Assembly: GCF_000220395.1 (NCBI RefSeq)
Contig: NW_004085885.1
Coordinates: 203,198-267,197, forward strand
Reading direction: 5' to 3'
DNA from: Ichthyophthirius multifiliis
Taxonomy: Eukaryota; Ciliophora; Oligohymenophorea; Hymenostomatida
Length of the DNA stretch: 64,000 nt
The notes under the pieces are model-generated. The model made no database searches and had not been told where the DNA came from. It saw nothing but the letters and a program-made list of their open reading frames with translations. Below are positions 58,040-64,000 of this stretch, piece after piece. Within the stretch, counting starts at the first letter, position 1. Each line of letters starts with the position of its first letter. The position numbers and the translations under genes are program-made.

Positions 58040-58777
58040 ATGAAACAAAAAAATAAACTTTCATTTGATTTATTATTTTAAAAACTTTCATTTTAAATAA
58101 AATAACAAACAGATTAAAATTTAAAACAAAATAAAACATTAAAAAAAATGTTTTCCAAAAATCTAACCCCAATACAAAATAATATCTAATAAATAGAAAA
58201 TTTAAAAAAACAATTAAACATATCAGAATATATAAAAGACAATTAATAAAAAAATATAAAAGAAATTATTGAGGATATCTAAACAGAAAAAAAAGAACTA
58301 TATCATTTAAGATAAATTAATAAATAATGCTAATAATTGCCTCACTAATAAATAATTACACAAAAAAATTTTATTAATTAAAAATAACAAATTATGACTT
58401 AAATATAATAATAATCATAAAGAAATTCCCCAAAATTGAGTTAAAATAATTTATTTTCAACAACTTTATAAAGAAAAAAATATGCATAAAGTTTACATTT
58501 ATAAAAGAATAGTTTTGAGAGAAATTAAAACTTTTAATTAATGACATAAAAATTGAAAAAATATTGTGATGAATATTAAAATTAATTATTTATTCCAAGA
58601 CATATTATAAATTTATAACAAAAATAATAAGATAGCTGTTTTTAAAACATTGAAGGTATGAATAAGAATAAAAAGATTTTCGGATTATTGGAAAGTAATT
58701 ATATTTATGATAAAATTAAATAAGAATTCATACCTATTAATAAGAATAAAAAAAATAAAATATATTATTTATTTTGA
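58040..58777 (+). CDS. Hypothetical coiled-coil protein
   Basis: Intronless 245-residue frame, ATG 58040 to TGA 58775-58777, only ~100 bp after the RFT1 stop. Lys/Gln/Asn-rich with helical segments: FSKNLTPIQNNIQQIENLKK, EIIEDIQTEKKELYHLRQIN. A less repetitive C-terminus contains LKKYCDEYQNQLFIPRHII, NIEGMNKNKKIFGLLESNYI and IKQEFIPINKNKK. No known family was recognised. The very short gap to RFT1 means its promoter is either tiny or overlaps the RFT1 3' end. Confidence 0.65.
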
Positions 58778-59116
58778 ATTTTTCGAAAAAAATAATAATT
58801 TTAATAATATATGTATTTTTCATTTTTTTTAATCTTTATCTATAATAATTATTGCCTATTTAAAAAAAAAGTTTACAATTTTTTTTTATTTTTACTTTTA
58901 TATTAAACTTTTTTTTATTTATTTTTAAAAAAATATTTATAATTATTTTTTAAAAAAATATTTATAATAATTTAATAATTAATTAATTAACTAACATAAT
59001 AGAGTTTTTATAAAAATATAAAAATAATGTCTATAAATTGAGTTTATTCATATAAAATTTATAAGGCAAGAAATTAAACATAAAAATAATTATTTAAAAT
59101 AAATTAACAAAAAAAA
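58778..59116. other. Convergent intergenic region
   Basis: 340 bp between the coiled-coil gene and the COQ5 stop. Contains a near-duplicated ATTTATAATTATTTTTTAA-like word at about 58935-58972. No gene. Confidence 0.6.
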
Positions 59117-60452
<1,336 letters not shown>

Positions 60453-60798
60453 TATTAATTTTAAATCTTTAAATTCTAATATAAAATAAATATTTTAACT
60501 TTAATTTTTTAATTTACAAATTATTATTATATAAAATAACATATATATATTACTAATATTTTATAATTTATTACAAATATTCTTTATACATGTTTTTTAT
60601 TTATAACAAAAAAAATCATTATATCATTTACATATTAGAAATAATTTTTTAAAAAACTTTATAGAAGAACTTTATTTGTCAAAATTTTAATTTAATTATC
60701 AAATAATGTACTATTAAATACATAGTATTTAATAATCAATTATTAAAATAAAAAATAGAAATATATTAAAATATTAATTATAAAAAAACATTAATAAA
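60453..60798. promoter_or_regulatory. Divergent promoter region
   Basis: About 345 bp between the COQ5 start (minus) and the ArgRS-like start (plus). A/T only; it must serve both genes. Confidence 0.5.
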
Positions 60799-61902
60799 AT
60801 GATATCTTTGAATCAATAATTAAAAAATTTAATAAAATCATCAATAAAAGTGGCATTTAATTTTCCTTAAATTCCATTCAAAATAACTCCAACTCCTATA
60901 TAAAGTGATTACGATTATACATCATCAGTATCTAAAGATTTATTCTAGTAAAACAGAGAACATATGTATAAATATTTTGGTTCTCACAATTAATTATTTC
61001 CATCTAATATAGTATAAGAAATTCGCGTTTAATTGTAAAAAAATAATTATATAAAAGATTTAAAAGTAGATACTTAAGGAAATTTAGGCATTATTATAAA
61101 AAATGAATATTTAGATAAGGCTTTAAATTAATTACTTCATGATTAAAAGTTGGATTTAGAATTAAACAAAGAAAGAAAATAAGGAATAATATATCCATTT
61201 ACCCAAATTGCAGAAAAACCTTAATTAGACACATTTAGAGGTGTTAATATGGTTGAAAGTATGGGTCGAATTTTAGAAATTGTAGGATATGATGTAAAAA
61301 GAATAGGGCTTGTGTAAAATAGTTAGCCTTTTCATGGAATAATATACTCCTATTTGCATGAATAGTATGCGAATACTGGAAATATAAACGAAGGTCCTAT
61401 TAATTTGAATAATTTAGCAGGTTATTTATTTAAATAGAAAATTTTTGAGCAAGAATAAATAATAAAATTCGGGAATGAATAATTAAAAAAAGAAATATTG
61501 AAAGATATATAGAATTAATTAACAGATGCCGCTATTGGAAATTATAAATAAAGCTATGAAATTTTTAGTAATAAAGAGATTTTTATTGTGAAAGAAAATT
61601 AAATTTCTAATAATAATAATAATAATGATGATTTAATGCCTATTTTTAGTTTTTTGAATAAAAATATCAATGTTAGTGATTTTCATGTATCTGGACATTT
61701 TAAAGATGAAAAATTGTATGAAAATTTAAAACAAAAATTAAATAAAAGTGATGGGATTTAGTTAAATTTTTATGGACATAATAATTTGTTTGTTAAAATG
61801 GAAAATAAATAAAAATTAAATAATTATGTAAAAAAATATTTTTTATTTTTTTTATATTTATTATATAATAACAATATATAAATTTTTAATTAATTTATTT
61901 GC

Positions 61903-61936
<34 letters not shown>

Positions 61937-62513
61937 AAGATTTTTATAAATACTTGAAAAATCTAAACCTTTTAAAATATAAGGAAAAATATCCAGATAT
62001 TATGCCTAATTTAATTGAAGAGCAAAGCGAACTTTTCCTTTTATAATGTACTGGATGGACTAGGTATTTAGATCATAAAAAAGATAAAAAAGTTTCTTAT
62101 TTGATGAATATTGATGAAATACTTGATTTCATACATACTAAGGACAATGTGGTTAATTAAAGATAAAAAATAATTGAACTTATTGATAGTTATGGAATAA
62201 GAGCAGATAATATTAAGAATTTTAAATTCTAATTAGAAGAAGGAAATAATATATAGAGAACTTTTGTTAGATTGTTAATTAGTTTTGTAGATGTATTAGA
62301 AGAAAGTATTTAAGAAAAAATATTTAGTTTTTGGTAAAATATTTAGATAGTATTTATGAAATGATTAAGGTTTTTGAAAAAGAAGGAATTTTTAAATATT
62401 TGGATAAAAATGAAAAAATAAATTAATAATAATTTTAAAATTAGGCTATTTTGTTATAATGTACTTATTTGATTTTGTAAAAAATCTATTTTGTTTTGGG
62501 TATTGTTAATTGA
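60799..62513 (+). CDS. Arginyl-tRNA synthetase-like protein without HIGH motif
   Basis: Divergent class Ia synthetase relative. Start ATG 60799; exons join to TGA 62511-62513, the last through a 41-nt intron (about 62306-62346). The N-terminal Add-1-like domain matches ArgRS: LKNLIKSSIKVAFNFPQIPF, SDYDYTSSVSKDLFQQNREH, LFPSNIVQEIRVQLQKNNYI and LGIIIKNEYLDKALNQLLHD. At the place of the ATP-binding HIGH (usually ..A..xHVGHLRS) it reads IAEKPQLDTFRGVNMVES (61207-61260), so neither His nor Gly is kept. The following helix GRILEIVGYDVKRI is unmistakably ArgRS. The segment DFHVSGHFKDEKLYENLKQK matches the later Rossmann part. No KMSKS-like loop is visible. The end (QFQNQAILLQCTYLILQKIY, then FVLGIVN) resembles the DALR anticodon-binding terminus. 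Probably not an active synthetase; a regulatory or structural role is possible. Confidence 0.7.
61906..61934. repeat. (TA)n tract in intron
   Basis: TA run at the 3' end of an intron of the ArgRS-like gene, directly before the acceptor AG. Confidence 0.9.
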
Positions 62514-62694
62514 TTTTTTTTTTTATTTTAAATCATTTTATTTTAATTTAAATATAAAAAAATAAATATTTAATTTGAATAAAAATAAGTTCATTTATAT
62601 ATATTAATTTATTAAAATAAAAAATAACTTCTATTCTTATAAAATATTAATTAACTTTATATTTTTTATTTTTTTTTAAAGTAAAAAAAAAAAA

Positions 62695-63536
62695 ATGTGG
62701 AATTATAAATGGAATAATGAAATATTATTTTAAAAAAGTCGAACAAATGTAAAAAAATAAACTTTATATATTAATTAGATTTTGAGATTATTTTTAGAAT
62801 TAAAAATTGCATCTCCTTAATATTTATAATTGTAGACCTCAAATACTAAGTAATAAACCATGGATTCCTAACCATTCTTTATCTAAATTAACAAACAAAT
62901 ATTCAAATTAAATACAAAAGAAATAAAATTACGAAAACAATAATTTATTACAAAAATTTATTTAAATAGATAATAATTAACACGGCCCCTTAAATTAAAG
63001 AACACTTTTAAAATAAATTGAAAAACATTAAATTAAAAGTTCTACAATTCATTATAGAAGATTATAAGAAAAAGTTATTGATAAAGAGAATTTTGTAAAA
63101 TTAATAATATTAGTTGTATTTAATTTTTTTCTTTTTAAGAAATTATTATAAAGGATATAAGCATAAAAATCTGAATTAAATTAAGAATAAATGAAAAAAT
63201 AAAATTAGAAAGTTAATGAATATAAAAAAAATATTAGTAGATCAAGAAAATGTAAAAATAATTATATTGTTAGTTTATATTTTTATTTATAAAAAGAACT
63301 TAATGTTGATTATTCTAAATTAGCTTTAAAAGAATTACCTTAAGAAATAATATAAATTTCAAAATAAATAAACAATCAAAGTAACAAAAATTATATAATT
63401 TATTTATTGTATTTTTTAAAAAATATAAATAAATATTTAATTAGAGCTAAAATAATAATAGCTAGTTTAAGCAAAACAAAGTGATTAAAAAAGCAAGTCT
63501 AGTAAGAAATATATATTTGATTTTAATCTTGAATGA
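62695..63536 (+). CDS. CFAP97-domain-like ciliary protein
   Basis: Small basic protein. Start ATG 62695 (MWNYKWNNEILFQKSRTN), intron 62749-62797, exon with YNCRPQILSNKPWIPNHSLS, GPLNQRTLLKQIEKHQIKSS and YRRLQEKVIDKENFKLLQRI, then a 45-nt intron placed inside that last motif at ENF|KLL (about 63095-63139). The pattern R+Q..I..EN..LL++I plus a basic tail (EYKKNISRSRK) is the signature of the CFAP97/KIAA1430/Hemingway domain, found in ciliary and flagellar proteins. The frame is open to TGA 63482-63484, but splicing near 63405-63445 would instead give a tail ending FDFNLE at 63534-63536, which looks more natural. Assignment is by motif only. Confidence 0.55.
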
Positions 63537-64000
63537 ATTTTAAATGTCAATAATCTTAATTTATATTTATATTGTAATTAAATACGATATATTCATAAAA
63601 CATTCTTAAAAACCATTATAATATATATATATATAAATATATATGTCATCTATTGTATTTTTTAACGATTAAAAATTTAATATAAAATATTAATATTTAA
63701 TATTGTATTTTTAAAAATTACATCTTCTTCGCCTTTATTAAATGGTTAAAAAAAAAAATTAATGTATTTTTTTATTTTGTAAACTTTAAAAAACACGGAC
63801 AAGAATTAATTTTTAATAAAACAATATATTTCATTTAATAATTTATTATTTATAAAATAATTGTTTTATTAAAAATTATATTAAATTATATTCTTTGAAT
63901 GAGTCTATGAATCTTATATTAAATATAAGGCATTTTATATAGGTTAATAATTAAAAATTAAACATCAAAATCATATACATAATTTAAAATGTATATGTAT
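63537..64000. other. A/T-rich end of window, no gene seen
   Basis: About 460 bp with a short (TA)n at 63621-63646 and A/T homopolymers. An inverted-repeat-like pair of AATTTTTAATAAAACAA and TTGTTTTATTAAAAATT sits at about 63810-63880. No supported coding exon. Confidence 0.5.

Noticed and set aside
63810-63880. Inverted-repeat-like A/T pair as a possible terminator or mobile-element end
   Set aside because: In DNA of this composition such pairs arise by chance; there is no target-site duplication or internal coding sequence.

Overview
The window is an extremely AT-rich (well over 80% A+T) eukaryotic nuclear sequence from a ciliate. In every recognisable gene TAA and TAG are read as glutamine and TGA is the only stop. 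The best match is an oligohymenophorean macronuclear genome of the Ichthyophthirius/Tetrahymena kind, with Ichthyophthirius favoured by the very high A+T; this assignment is inference. Introns are numerous, mostly about 35-60 nt, GT...AG and nearly pure A/T, with a few longer ones carrying (TA)n tracts. No bacterial, viral, transposon, CRISPR, rRNA or tRNA signal was found. Because TGA is rare in such DNA, open frames run on by chance. Gene ends and some splice sites are therefore less certain than the domain assignments.

Layout. 0.3-7.1 kb: a small poly-Q protein (+); a VHS-like plus adaptin-ear-like protein (-); histone H2B (-); an unrecognised spliced gene (-). 7.9-15 kb: a 6 kb gene with RCC1-like blades and an enormous Q/N/S/K-rich tail that holds a perfect glutamine heptad repeat (+), then a coiled-coil protein (+). 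15.1-28.1 kb, all minus strand: a DHHC palmitoyltransferase, the complete APC1 scaffold of the anaphase-promoting complex, an unknown 259-residue protein, and the ESCRT-III subunit CHMP6/VPS20. 28.5-34.9 kb (+): an RCC1 plus filamin-repeat protein and a protein with two cyclic-nucleotide-binding domains. 35.3-42.6 kb: two coiled-coil or low-complexity proteins in divergent orientation and a calpain-like protein whose catalytic Cys and His are replaced. 42.9-46.7 kb (-): the mitochondrial CX9C protein COA5/PET191, an EF-hand protein, and a fusion of two EF-hands with armadillo-type repeats. 48.2-58.8 kb (+): the XMAP215/CKAP5 microtubule polymerase with several TOG domains, RFT1, and a coiled-coil protein. 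59-63.5 kb: COQ5 (-), an arginyl-tRNA synthetase-like protein with no HIGH signature (+), and a CFAP97-like protein (+).

There is no operon logic, as expected for a eukaryote. Several neighbours serve cell division, membrane traffic and mitochondria (APC1, CKAP5, H2B; CHMP6, VHS/ear protein, DHHC, RFT1; COA5, COQ5), but I see no evidence that they are co-regulated beyond short shared divergent promoters. The most unusual items are the calpain pseudoprotease with a possible C-terminal membrane domain, the HIGH-less ArgRS-like protein, the VHS/ear protein with a GGA-like layout, the EF-hand/ARM fusion, and the RCC1/Q-heptad protein.
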